Assembly: GCA_007922195.1 (NCBI GenBank) | Contig: ML682119.1 | Location: 643,931 to 707,930 of the forward strand | Direction: 5' to 3' | DNA length: 64,000 bases | From: Podocnemis expansa | Lineage: Eukaryota > Chordata > Testudines > Podocnemididae | In this document: piece by piece, positions 1 through 10,741 of the stretch | Layout: each line of letters opens with the position of its first letter | How positions within the stretch are numbered: position 1 is the first letter of the stretch | Made by a program: the position numbers and the translations under genes | The notes under the pieces: generated by a model | What the model saw: only the letters and a program-made list of their open reading frames with translations | Databases searched by the model: none | What the model was told of the DNA's origin: nothing

Positions 1-527
1 GCAGGGAGCTTCACACTCTTGTATCATGGCAGGCTATGTTGACACACCAGCTTTCCACCAGTTAACCATGTGACTGGCTGATAGCTGGGCTTCTCTGCAG
101 AGACTATCTGGTTAATGTACAATAATCATGGCACCTAGCAGGGTTTTGCCTGTGCTGGGAACCTTGTTTGGTGTGAAACTCGCTTACCATACCAGCTCCG
201 CATGCTGGTATTTGCTTCTGCGGAATGGAGCCTCTAACTCTGCCTCTGTAATCAGTGTTGCCATCCTTCCACCTTCCCAGGTCTCCATGCAGGGGAACAT
301 TCCAGAGTGCCTTGTCCTCAGGCATGCTACAGCAGGGCAATTTTCCTAACGAATAAACTGGAAGAAAGTCAGATGTGCTGATCGGTTCATACAGGAGCGT
401 GCGAGGTCTGTGGAACGGTTTGATGTCAAAGTGCAAATTGGATGGAGCAGAGATACATGTTACTAGTGAGTATCTTCTGGAGACCGCAGGGTAAATGCTG
501 AAATGGGTTAGTGACAACACTGTAGGC
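1..527. other. Unassigned sequence
   Basis: I see no gene here. A 190-codon minus-strand open frame at 104-676 has no recognisable domain and runs through the hAT MITE that begins at 528, so it is not a gene. Confidence 0.4.
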
Positions 528-666
528 CAGGGATTCTCAACCACTGTGTTGGGACACTTCACTGTGTCCCTGCAAAGCGGGAAATGTGTTGCAGAGAGCC
601 AGGAAGATGGGTGGATTTGGCTGGGGCTAGGGGGAAAGGCTGGCTGCAAAAGGTTGAGAACAACTG
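528..666. mobile_element. hAT-type MITE, 139 bp
   Basis: The ends are inverted: CAGGGATTCTCAACC on the left, and the complement of the right end reads CAGTTGTTCTCAACC. The element is bounded by 8-bp direct repeats, CTGTAGGC (520-527) and CTGCAGGC (667-674), which differ at one base. An 8-bp duplication and CAG...CTG ends are hAT hallmarks. It is too short to code for anything. Confidence 0.75.
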
Positions 667-762
667 CTGCAGGCAAGAGGAAAAAGGCAAGGAATCAGAG
701 CTTTCTCCTGATCTTACTTCTATCTTTTAAAACTTGGGGTTGAATGTGATGGTATTATTTAT

Positions 763-807
763 TTGTTTGTTTGTTTGTTTAATTATTTATTTATGGGGGG
801 GGGGGGT
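763..807. repeat. Simple repeat (GTTT)n then ATTT and G-run
   Basis: Tandem TTTG units run into AT-rich sequence and a run of about ten G. It is ordinary low-complexity DNA. Confidence 0.8.
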
Positions 808-899
808 TAATATACTGGTGCCTTTGGGTGCTGATAGCTATTTTAGTACCAGAGACTAAGAAGATCAGGAGATCTGGTTACAGTTCTGGATTTCTCATA

Positions 900-1330
900 G
901 GCTATGTCTACATCAGAAAGCTCAGTTCGGACTTCCTTAGTCCGAACTAAGTGGTTCCCACTTATTTCGAACTAACCGCAGATTAATTCAGACTAAACGT
1001 GGCTTTTTAGTTTGAGCTAGCCACACTTTTTAGGTTGAACTAGTTAGTTAGTTTGAACTGAAAAGCATGGCTAGTTCAGACTAAAAAGTTTGTTCCAAGT
1101 AGCAAGTGGAGATAGTTTGAACTTTTTAAGTTTGAATTAAATTGTCTACATTGTGCGTGTTCAAACAAAAGTTCGAACTAAGCACTCAGTTCGAACTAAC
1201 CCTTCAACCTAACTAGTTGGAACCAAGCAATTTCTTAGTTCAGACTGGGCAAACCTAGTGTAGACATGGACTAAATAAATCTGAACTAAGGTTGCTTAGT
1301 CTGGACCGATTTGCCAGCGTAGACATAGCC
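900..1330. mobile_element. PIF/Harbinger-like MITE, 431 bp
   Basis: The left end starts GGCTATGTCTACATC and the right end finishes GCGTAGACATAGCC, an inverted pair. ATA lies directly outside both ends (897-899, 1331-1333), a 3-bp duplication as PIF/Harbinger elements make. The interior is rich in short inverted TTCGAACT/AGTTCGAA-type motifs and non-coding. The family assignment rests on similarity to the TIRs of the Harbinger element at 50.5 kb. Confidence 0.7.
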
Positions 1331-3780
1331 ATAGACTCACCATTTGACTCTTGACAAGCCAGGTTTTCCTTCAGTTTCCCTGTCGTTTAATCAGTTGAGG
1401 CTGTTTATATGCACCAGCTGGCTAGGGGTTGTGACAGCAAGTGAAGCATTTTAAATCTCCCACCAATGTTACCAGCTTTTTTGAGAATGTTTTAGCATCA
1501 GATGTTCCATGTAAAGTAATCAATACTTTTAGGCGTTCCCCAGTGCACTAACGGCTGAGAAAAACCGAGGATCCAGCTAGGACTGGGGCCTCTGTCATGC
1601 TTAGAGCTGCACAAACACAGTGACAGAGAGGTCCCTTTTCCAGCTGACATCAGGGCCGCACTGTGCTAGCCATTGCTCAGACCTCACTGAGGATGGGGGC
1701 CCTCATCGTGCTGGGAGTTACCCAGACATCCCTGTATTTCTTTCTTTCACACAGAGATTCTCCTCCACATCCCACCTGTGACTATGTGGGACACTGGATT
1801 CATAGAGTAATCGATCAGGCAATATGAGCTCATATACCCTCCTTGGCAAGCACAGGCAGCAGGGGTGCAGTAGGAGAGATAAGACTGGTGAGTGGCAAGG
1901 ACCCAGATATCTCCATGCACCAGCCATTGCCTGGGTGGGTTTGTTGGGGAAGTATCTAGTGCTGGCATCTGTGCCTCAACCGCGAAGCTGCAATAATAGC
2001 TACTGAGTGGATTGTGGCATTAAGCTGGGCCTGGTGTGAGGGCTGCGTCATCACATCTCAGCAATGTCCTGAAAACTCTTCTGGTCCTCAGCACTGCAAA
2101 CTGAGAGAGCACAGACTAGCAGAGGCCCCAGGTCTGAGATGGGACCCACTAGCCACGTGTAGTGGAGCTATTGCTGGATGATGGCTGCAGAATGAGGAAT
2201 CTGTTCATGCTCTGCACATGCTTTCAAGGTTTGCAAACTAACCATGAGGGGAAGGCGAGGAGGCCACAATCTTGCTAGCTCTTGGACCTCCAAGATTTCA
2301 ACTATGGGAACTAGACTAGTGAGGTCCAACCTCCCTGAGCTAAGAACTAAAGATACTATTTCACCTAGATTTCAGGGTTGTGTGTCATTTGTTACTCACA
2401 ACCCATCTCAACCAGCAAGGGCCAGAGGCAGGACAGTCGTGCTCAGAGAACACCTAGCTCACAGCATAGCTGCCACAGGGACTGCAGTGGAGGCATCAGC
2501 TGTGTTGAGAAGGTGGCACCTCTGACTGCCTCAGTGTGCCTCTGGGACAATGACACGGAAACACCACATTGGTGAAGAACACCTGGTTTCCCAGTGAAGA
2601 GAAGGCATATGAGATACAGACTGTGGCCTTGTATATACTAGAGACTTATTGTGGAATAAGCCATCTTATTGTGGAAATAAAAAAGCCTGCCTGTAAGCGG
2701 GTGTAGCACTAGATCCAGCTGTAGGGTACTTCCTGATGGTGTTTCTGGGAACTTAGCTCAAGTGGTCTCCCTCCAGGTGGTCTGTGCGCCGCTTCTCCAC
2801 ATGCTGAATCTGCTCTGAGTCCAGTCGTGGGACCGTAGCCCTCCGGCTAAGTTTACCCTTTCCAGGGTACCAGCCACTGAAACAGTCTATGGCCACACAA
2901 TCCTTGTTCTGGCCACTAAAATAGTCAATGGCCTACAAGTCCATGCCACTCCAGGCACCTGTGCCACTTCTGGCACATTGGAGGAGCGAGGAAGGGCCTG
3001 GGCAAACCCAATTCTCCAGGCCCTGGCCCAGGGACCCTAAATGCCTCCATTGTGGGCTCTGCCTCCCTCCAATTACCACTCAGTTGCATTGACTCCCTAG
3101 GCCACTTCCCCACAGCCCCAGCCACACACAATCTCACTACTGGAGTCCAGCCGCTGTCTGCTCCTTGGCCTCCTTGCACCAGACCGCTGCTCCATCCACT
3201 GCCACAGTCTACTACCATGGGATCCCTGGCTCCAGTCAGCCCCGAGGGCCTGCTCCCACTCAGCACTCTCCAGGATGCTGGCTCCTACCACCAGCCTGCC
3301 AGAAAGAGAACCTTCCCCCTGCAGCTCCCAGTGCAGACTGACCCTGGCCAACTCTACCACTTCTATTCTTATACTGGCAGCCTCCGTCGGACTGGCAGCC
3401 ACAGCCCTCCCACCTGATTGGCTGCTGGCCACCCACACCTATTTAATCCTGTGTGGGCTGCAGCAGAGCCGCTGCACTTCTATACCACCATACACAGCTG
3501 AATGCTCCTTGCTGTGTTATAAGTGCCCTCTTTTACCAGAACAATAATACCACCTGTGTGAGAGTCATAACATCTGTTGTGGAACAGCTCTTGCCCTATA
3601 AATTGTGTGTGAACACTGATGGAATATTCTTCCCCAATAACTGGTCTCTAGAAATGTCCCAGAATTCCAAGCCTGACCAATCTGGTCTTCCGCTTGAACT
3701 GTACTGCTCTGATGTGCCTAGCTCCTCCCTCCTGTGAGTCCCAGCAACTTTTGAATTTTTTCATCTTGTCACTTCCTGTT
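1331..3780. other. Gene-poor interval with old repeats
   Basis: No supported gene. 2385-2580 belongs to a dispersed repeat also present inverted at 11857-12060. 2630-2700 has the palindromic AT-rich look of another decayed MITE. 2740-3580 is moderately GC-rich with a TATTTAA motif near 3440 and could be a decayed LTR, but I could not define both ends. Confidence 0.4.
2385..2580 (+). repeat. Dispersed repeat R1, copy 1
   Basis: The stretch matches the reverse complement of about 11860-12060 over roughly 180 bases with scattered differences. Shared parts include a block around GGCAGGACAG, a CACAGCAYAGCTGCC block and TTCAGTGTGCMYCTGGGA. I do not recognise the family. Both copies have open frames in similar registers, which may be chance. 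Confidence 0.5.
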
Positions 3781-3799
3781 TCTTTGGCTTGGAGAGTAA

Positions 3800-4425
3800 A
3801 CATGTTTGCAGTGAACAATGCCAGCTGAATGCAGTAACCGCTCTCCTGCTTGGAGCACAGTTGCAGTGCTGGACCTGGTCAGCTTTTGGGGAGAGTTTGC
3901 TATGCAAGCACAGTTATGCATCAGCAGACAGACCTTTGACACTTAGGGACAGATTTCTCATGTGCATCTTGGAGAAGGAACATGATAGGGACATACTGCA
4001 GTGCAGAGTCTAGGTGAAAGAGCTGCAGCTGAACTACCAGTAAGCCAGGGAGGCAAACTGTTGGTTGGACTCAGTGCCAGCTACATGCCAATTTTACAAG
4101 GAGCTGGAAGCCATCCTTTGTGGGGAACCCACATCTACTCCCAAGACTCCCATGGACATATTGGCACCCGTGCAGGAACTGGATCCCAGAACAAACCAAG
4201 ATGAGGAGGTGATTGATGAGGAAGTGGAGCTGGAGGATGACCCAGAGGAAGGAAGTAGTGCAGCAGACACTGAGAGGCGGGAGCTGTTTGTCCATACCCC
4301 CCATATCCCCGGCAGAGACCTGCATTCACTGTGGTACTTCAGCGGAGGCAGAGGGGAACTCAGATATGTGTTTACAGAGCCCATGCTGCTCTCTCTGGGA
4401 GCTAAGCCTTCTACTTTATAACAAA
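3800..4425 (+). pseudogene. Myb/SANT-like transposon protein, decayed
   Basis: Three-frame reading shows the order of a Myb/SANT-like DNA-binding protein of the kind carried by vertebrate DNA transposons. A tryptophan-rich first helix (VLDLVSFWGE) lies around 3870-3895. A second part (HDRDILQCRV, then VKELQLNYQ) lies at 3980-4045. An ATCQFYKELEAILCG segment at 4077-4122 is followed by a strongly acidic linker (EEVIDEEVELEDDPEEG) at 4205-4258. Stop codons interrupt the first half, for example TAG at 4011 and TAA near 4041. The normal role would be binding transposon ends with a DDE transposase. No transposase lies next to it, so it is a stranded relic. Confidence 0.65.
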
Positions 4426-4429
4426 ATGG

Positions 4430-5285
4430 TACAAGAGGCAGGCAGTATTCTGGAGTAGGTACTGTGGCATTTACTTTCCCACTATGCAGTGTAGCTACTC
4501 TGCAGTCATTATCAGAGCATTAACATACACAGCAATTCCCATATCTTCCTTCACTGAGAGCTCACTGAAAGATTTATGGACACATCCCCAGAGTCTCTTC
4601 CTCAGGTTCATCATCAGAACAGATGTGCTTCCTCCCTCATAGCAAGACATTCTCCCTCACCAGCCACAAAGCACAATACAGGGGGCCATGGATGCATACA
4701 GTGCTGCTGCTTAGGGCCTGGCTTAGATCTATTCACATGGAAGAGATGCATTCTAACTTGCCAGGTCACTTTAAGGAGTGATAGATCAGTTTCTATAGCC
4801 ACCTCCTGTGGAAAATGGGGCCACAGATTAAAAATAGTATTCAAGTTACATTTATGTGACTACCCAGGAGACCTCCCCTCACTGGATACCCAGGAGTAAG
4901 ATTAAAGGAGTGCTCATGGCCCCTTAGTGTAACTCATCATTTCCAGGGTAATGTGGGAACTGCAATACTCACAGTATGATGGTCAGAGTGTAATGTGGCT
5001 TGATAACTGTAACATCATTACCTGTAGGAATGCACAAACAAGTGTTTTATAATTATATTTCCTTTTTTTTAGAAATGACCTTGGGGGGTTGGTGGAATAA
5101 TCCTGAAGACATATTCAGACAGATGAGGAAATAGCCTTGCATAAGCAAGGAGAACATGTTCCAACATCTTCAAAAGTTTAAGGAGGCTTCAGAAGGAGAG
5201 AAAACAGAGTTTGGAGACAGGAATGCAGAGAGGATTTGAAACAGAAGTTTTTGAGGAAAGAGTAACATAAAGACCAATTGCTTAC
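4430..5285. other. Unassigned sequence
   Basis: No gene or clear repeat boundary. Short open frames at 4576-4899 lack domain features. The last 200 bases may be the 5' part of the Penelope-like element that follows. Confidence 0.35.
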
Positions 5286-5324
5286 TCTACTGAAGGAGCT
5301 AGCACAACAACTCCGAGATTATTA

Positions 5325-6690
5325 TAAAGGGTGACAAAGGAAATGCTGTCATCATCATGAATAAACTGGATTATGATTAGGAGGCTTATAAACAATTCTA
5401 CAACACAACATTCTACAAGCCACTTTTATTTGACGCCACTGATGAATACCAAAAGGAGCTACACCACCTACTCAGGAAACTCCCTAAGGCAGACAGACAC
5501 ACTATCAGAACCTTGACCTGGGATATTCTATCTACTACCTAAAATCCATAAAAAAGAAAACCCCAGACTCCCTATCATCTCAGGCATTGGCATTCTTAGA
5601 GTAGTCTTATCTGGCTAAGTGAACTTCCTCATCAGACCCTATGCTATCAACACTCCTAGCTATCTTAAAGACACCACAGGCTTCCTGAGTAAAATCCAGT
5701 CCATGGGTGAGCTTCCAGAAAACACCAACCTGGCTACTATGGACATGGAAGTTCTTTACACCAACATCCCATATAATGATGGATTACAAATTATTATAAG
5801 AACCATCCCAGATAATGCCACAGCATTCCTCATGGCTGACCTTTATGACTTTGTACTCACACACAACTATTTTGGATTTGAGGATATTTTATATTTTATG
5901 TCAACAGCACCACTATCAGTACCTGCATAGCCCCAGAGTGTGCCAACATTTTTATGGCCAATTTAGAATACTGTTTCCTCAAATCTCATCCCAAAGCACC
6001 TCTTCTCTACTTACGCTACACTGACGACATCTTCATCATCTGGACCCAGAGTAGATTTGCCCTTGAAGATTTCCACAAAGATTTCAACAATTTCCACTCC
6101 ACTATTAAACTTAGCCTGGATCACTCCACAGAGCAGATCCACTTTCTGGACACTGCAGTAAAAATTAGGGGTGGACACATAAGCACCACCCTACACCAAA
6201 AGCCTTCTATCTTTATAGTCAACTACATCCCTTTAGTTTTTGTCCAAAACATGCCACATGATCCATTGTCTACAGCCAAGCCCTAAGATATAACCACATT
6301 TGATATGATCCCCTCTGAAAGAAACAGACACCTTCAGGATCTGTATCAAGCATTCTTAAAACTACAGTACCCAGCTGTGGAAATAATGAAACAAATTGAC
6401 ATAGAGAGGTGGGTACCCCAAAGTCAACTACTACAGGAGAGGCCCAAGAAACAAACCAACAGAATGCCATTAGTCATCACCTACAGCCACCAAGTCAGAT
6501 ATCTACAACACATCCTCAGGGATCTACAGCCTATTCTCCAAGATGATCCCTCACTGTTTCAAGCCTTGGGAGACAGACCACTCCTCACCTACAGACAGCC
6601 CCCCAATCTTAAGCAGATACTTACCAGTAAGTACAGACCTAACAGAACCATTAAAGCAGTCACATATCTCTGCAACAAACCCCACTGAAT
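5325..6690 (+). pseudogene. Penelope-like RT domain
   Basis: Segments in different frames read in the order expected of a Penelope RT. KGNAVIIMN lies at 5331 and LPKADRHTIRTLTWD at about 5482. The main palm begins in an open frame at 5619-5930 with IRPYAINTPSYLKDTTGFL and VLYTNIPYNDGL. After a frameshift the catalytic core RYTDDIFIIW appears at 6017-6046, where other RTs have YxDD. FLDTAVKIRGG lies at 6147. A third open piece (6305-6688) carries the thumb-like region. The enzyme would prime cDNA synthesis at a nicked target. At least three breaks make it non-functional. Confidence 0.75.
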
Positions 6691-6699
6691 ACTTTGCCC

Positions 6700-7115
6700 A
6701 CGTATCTGCACAAAAGACACTATTATAGGAGCTAATCAAACCAGCTACTCCATTAAAGGCTCATACACCTGCTCACCCACCAGTGTGATTTATGTCATTA
6801 TGTGCCAGAAATTCCCCTCTGCCTTATATATGGGACAAACAGGACAGTGTCTGTGCAAAAAAATAAATAAATAAATAGGCACAAATGTGACATCAGAAAG
6901 GACAACATTCTAAAACTAGTGGGTCAGCATTTCAATCCTTGTGATCACTCCATTGATGATTTGCTAATTGCAGTGTTCAAACAGAGGAATATCAGATCAA
7001 GGCTTCAAAGAGAAGCTGCTGATATTGAATTTATTTCCAAATGCAATTGTACTGCATCAGGACTTAAGAGGTACATTGGATTTTTCTCTCATTACAACAG
7101 GTGATTTGACCTCAT
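6700..7115 (+). pseudogene. Penelope GIY-YIG endonuclease domain
   Basis: After the RT, the frame at 6784-6850 reads VIYVIMCQKFP and ALYMGQTGQCL, the GIY and YIG beta strands of a GIY-YIG nuclease. HFNPCDHSIDDL follows at 6928-6963, and a C-terminal stretch around 7000-7100 resembles the family's helical end. An (ATAA)n run at 6860-6877 and frame changes split it. In active elements this domain nicks the target DNA. Confidence 0.65.
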
Positions 7116-7130
7116 CTCCCTCTGTATGCT

Positions 7131-7892
7131 GTTCTCCAGTGTTTGAATCTTTACAACTGTTTTGATTTGCTGTTACAATATGACCTGTTCCTTTGACTTA
7201 CACTTCCCAGCATTTATTTCCTCTCATTCTGTAAGTTCCCCCATGTTCAAAGTGTCTGACTGTGATGAAGTGGGAAACCCTTCTTAGAATAGCATGGGTC
7301 ATCATGGGTGATGATCTTGTTTCTCTTCTGTTCTGGTGATGGGATTGGGGTGTGTGATAGGTAGAAGAGCCACTAGGGGGTGAAGGGAGTGTTTAGACAG
7401 ACTTTACCTGGGACTGCTGCTGGTCACACAGGTTGTGGCTTATTGGACCAAGGGGTAGGGTTTTCCTAGCCTGGGAAAGAGAACAAAGGACCTCAGGGCA
7501 GAGGGGTTAGTAGGGAAATGAAAGTCCAAGAGGAAGGAACCTTGGTGTATAAACCTGCACACACATACATCCCATGGCTTGATTACTGTATTTTCTGGTG
7601 AATCTGAAAACCAGCTGTCCTTGCTGCTGTTTGAACTGGATTGCTAATAAACCCTCAGACTTCCACACTGGCTGAGAGTCATTCCTGATCAGGATTTCCA
7701 GGGACCCTCCTGGAGGGAGGTCCCAGGGGAGTCCGGGCAGAGCAGGAGGTTGGACCCTCTGAGGCTGTACCTGGGAGCTGGCTACACAATGGCATGGAGA
7801 CCTGGGTTTTGTGAGAGAAAACTCCACCATGGCAGAGTCCTGAGCATCTGGGAGCAGAGGGGACCAGAGAGTGCTTCCTAGGTTACTCCATC
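7131..7892. other. Unassigned sequence
   Basis: No gene. A minus-strand frame at 7507-7830 has no domain. The region looks like old LTR sequence (an AATAAA-type signal occurs near 7645) but ends are not visible. Confidence 0.35.
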
Positions 7893-8012
7893 AAACTGAT
7901 GAAGTGGGATTTTCTCCCATGAAAGCTCATGCAATAAAAAAAACAAAATGTGTTAGTCTTTAAATGCCACAGGACTCTGTTTGTTTGCTTTACTGAACTA
8001 GACTAACACAGC
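7893..8012 (+). repeat. Dispersed repeat E, copy 1
   Basis: One of six copies of a short repeat marked by CATGAAAGCTCATGCAATAA, then GTGTTAGTCTTTAAATGCCAC. Other copies are near 8075, 21605, 22155, 29870 and 63213. The family is common in amniote genomes, but I cannot name it with certainty. Confidence 0.65.
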
Positions 8013-8027
8013 TGTGTGACTCTGTCT

Positions 8028-8068
8028 GGGTCTAGGGGACTGTTTATGGTCTTCTTTCATATTAATAT
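8028..8068 (+). repeat. Fragment of LTR family A
   Basis: GTGACTCTGTCTGGGTCTAG and the next bases match the start of the LTRs at 45019 and 31325. Only about 40 bases remain before the next repeat E copy. Confidence 0.55.
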
Positions 8069-8074
8069 GAAAAG

Positions 8075-8180
8075 CAAACAAACAAAGAGTCCTGTGGCAT
8101 TTAAAGACTAACTTTTCTTTTTATTTTATTTTATTTATTATTGCATGAGCTTTCATTTGGAACTAGACTCCTGAGGAGAG
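8075..8180 (-). repeat. Dispersed repeat E, copy 2
   Basis: Inverted relative to copy 1: GAGTCCTGTGGCATTTAAAG followed by ATTGCATGAGCTTTCAT, with an expanded TTTTATT run between. Confidence 0.6.
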
Positions 8181-8589
8181 ATTTTACACATGTCAGTGGT
8201 CACACCTCAGCAGGTATGGGCAGTTACATTGGGTTTTGGCTTATTAATAAATAGGACTCCTGCAGTAGACATCCTTAGCAAAATAACAGTTACAACCCAG
8301 TGCATTCTGGTCAAGCTGGCCTAACACTCAGAACTGTTGCTCTGGAATCCAAGTTTAACTCTAACTTTCCGACGGCTGGTCTGCACTAAAATTTGCAATG
8401 GCAAAGCCATGTTTCTCAGGTAGGTGTAAAATCCATACACGTGAGAGAGGTAGTCAAACCAACCTATCCTGTGGTGTGGGCAGTGCTAGGTTGATGGAAG
8501 AATTCTTCTGTCAACATAGCTTCTGCATCTTGGGCAGGTGGACTACCTACAGTCCCAGAAGGAGAGCCCCATCAGTTGCTTTAGTGAGA
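8181..8589. other. Unassigned sequence
   Basis: Nothing recognisable; a short open frame at 8398-8718 crosses the border of the following MITE and is rejected. Confidence 0.35.
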
Positions 8590-8597
8590 GTCTACAC

Positions 8598-9228
8598 TAG
8601 GATTGTTCAATATGTGGCCTGTGAGCTGTACTGTGGCCTGCCAAAGGCTGCAGTCCTTTTCACTAGCCCTCTAGGGTGCAGGAGCCTGCTGGCTGGTGGT
8701 GTGGAACAGCAGGGCTAGAGAGCCCACTGGCATCTCGCTCTCCTCTCCATTCCTGAGCCAGCCCAGCTGAGCCCCAGAACTGGAGCTGGCTGGTGTGGTG
8801 AAGTGGACAGAGCGACAAGGCCCCCTCCCCTTCAACCCCAGAACTGGTTGGCTGGCTGGCTGGCTGAATAGACAGCAGACTCAGCTGGGGGTGGGGAGGG
8901 GGAAGGGTGAATCATCAGCCACCCCTCACAGTCAGCCTCCTCCCCTCTTGTGTGTGCCACCCCTGGCCCTCCTCCAGGTATGCCTCCCCTCTCTGCCCAT
9001 TCCTTCTCTCATAGCTCCCTTTCAAAACCAATCCATTCCCAAAAGTACGGAACCCCCGCCCAGCACAGGTGGGGGGAGGGGGCTGTGCTGAGACCCCTCT
9101 TCTTCTGTGCAGGGGTGTGAGGTCAAGGGGGTGGGGGAATGTAAGTTTGGCAGATGACAGAAATCCTCAGTCCTTCAAGTGAGAAAAATTCTTATGTGGC
9201 CCCTGGCCTCAAAAAGTTGGGTATTCTG
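8598..9228. mobile_element. Probable hAT MITE, 631 bp
   Basis: The left end TAGGATTGTTCAA and the complement of the right end, CAGAATACCCAAC, are similar. GTCTACAC (8590-8597) and GTCTAAGC (9229-9236) flank the element as an 8-bp duplication with two differences. The interior is GC-rich, with a (GGCT)n run near 8850, and non-coding. Confidence 0.5.
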
Positions 9229-9236
9229 GTCTAAGC

Positions 9237-10250
9237 TGATGTCTTAGTAAAATTCCCCTCCTACTATGTCTTTCCCATTGTAAGTCCCATGGGCCCTGAC
9301 TTACTCAGTCTTGCTAGGTGACCCCACTCCTTGCTCAGTTCACATGAGCCTCCTGCATGTAATCACTCCTAGGCAGTAGAAGTGTTCTCACTAGCCACTC
9401 AAGGGATAGTCCCCCAGTGAGCCCCACACCTTGCCCAGGGATGTCCCATCTGGAAATTCCATCATGTTGAGACTGGGACTCTTCCTTATCCTGCAGGCTC
9501 ATTTACTTGGGCCATCAGTTTAACAATGAAAACAATATGCAGTTAGCCTTTGCTCGAAATTATGTGCTCACACGTTCATTCGCTCTCCAGAAACAAACAT
9601 TAGTTTATTGATTAAGACATGGTTTGAAGTGAGTATATAACAAACCAATGCAAAATGTGATAGTTAGTCAGTCAAGGAGCTATCACAATCAAATAGCAGG
9701 AAATTTGCATTTTAAACTACAGTTTACTGTTTTAATCCATTTCCAGTTAATGCAGATGCCTTAGCTACTGAAGGTTTTGCAGCCAGGTTCTCCTCACCAT
9801 GTAGGTTGGTACAGGTTTTGGAAGTTGTTTCAAGATGCAGGTCCAAGCAGAAAAACCCCAAACCACTTCAAAGTCTCTCCTTTTCTTTCTCTCTTTTTCC
9901 TCTCTCCCTCTCTCTCTTCCGCCCCTTTTTAAGCTATCTTCCTTCAGTCAGGGAAGCTTTCCCTCTCCAGCCAATCCCTAGCTATGTGCAAACACACAGT
10001 TCCGTTTTTCTGCCCCTTCCTTGCGTCACATGAAGTACACCTGGGGATATGTTTCATATCTGTAGACACGTATGATGCTGCAGGAAACAGACCATAACTA
10101 ATGCAGAGCTGTCATGAGTATTCAGAAATACCTTACATGACATATTTTGAATTAAATCACACCACTGTATTACAAGGGTGGAGAAGAATGATCCACAGAA
10201 CAGATTCCAGGAGTGTGGGGGGGGGGGCGCAGCATGTCACAGGGCTTGTA
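9237..10250 (-). other. Possible decayed LTR, ends undefined
   Basis: No gene. The complement of 9600-9615 contains AATAAACTAATG, a polyadenylation-like signal, which suggests an old minus-strand LTR. A CT-rich tract (9875-9930) follows. No TG...CA borders or duplication were found. Confidence 0.3.
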
Positions 10251-10741
10251 GGGTACGTCTACGCTTAATTGTTTTGGGATAAGGAGGTTTAACCAAAAAA
10301 AAAAAAAAAAAAAATCCATGTCTGGGGAGCCATTTTACTTTTTCAAAAAAAGTGCTCTGGTGTTTTGAAACATCAGAGTGCTTTTTCAAAAAAAGTTAAT
10401 CCTAGTTGTATTCCCCCCCCAAAAAAGGCTTTTCTGGGGGGGGGGGGGGGGGCCCCGCAAATTTTTAATTTTTGGGGTTTTTTTTTTTTTTTTTTTTTTT
10501 GGTTAAACACAGTATTGTGTGAACTCATTTTGAAAAAAAAAAATTGAGCCTTTTTTTGAAACACAGAGAAAGAAGGTTAATTCAAAATATTTAATTTGAA
10601 AAAAAGTTAATTCCAATTAATTAGTTTGAGATAAATCAGAAATAGTTTTAAAATTTGAAAAAATGGAAAAATGTTTGGCAGTATAGACATACATATAGTG
10701 ACTCAGCTGTGCACTGTAGCAATCTAAGTGTAGACATACCC
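10251..10741. mobile_element. Harbinger-like MITE, 491 bp
   Basis: The left end is GGGTACGTCTACGCTTA, and the complement of the right end is GGGTATGTCTACACTTA. The interior contains long A, G and T homopolymers (about 10293-10312, 10438-10452, 10478-10501) and inverted TTTTTCAAAA-type motifs. The flanking trinucleotides (GTA, TGA) do not match, so the duplication is unclear. Confidence 0.65.

Larger units (their letters stand above)
5290..7130 (+). mobile_element. Penelope-like retroelement, frameshifted
   Basis: The sequence encodes, in pieces, the two modules that define Penelope-like elements: a telomerase-related RT followed by a GIY-YIG endonuclease. It begins with a GDKGNAVIIMN segment near 5328 and ends with the nuclease tail near 7110. 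Several stops and frame changes make it inactive. The 5' pseudo-LTR and any target duplication could not be defined. Confidence 0.8.

Noticed and set aside
104..676. 190-codon minus-strand open frame
   Set aside because: No domain, and it crosses the border of the hAT MITE at 528-666.
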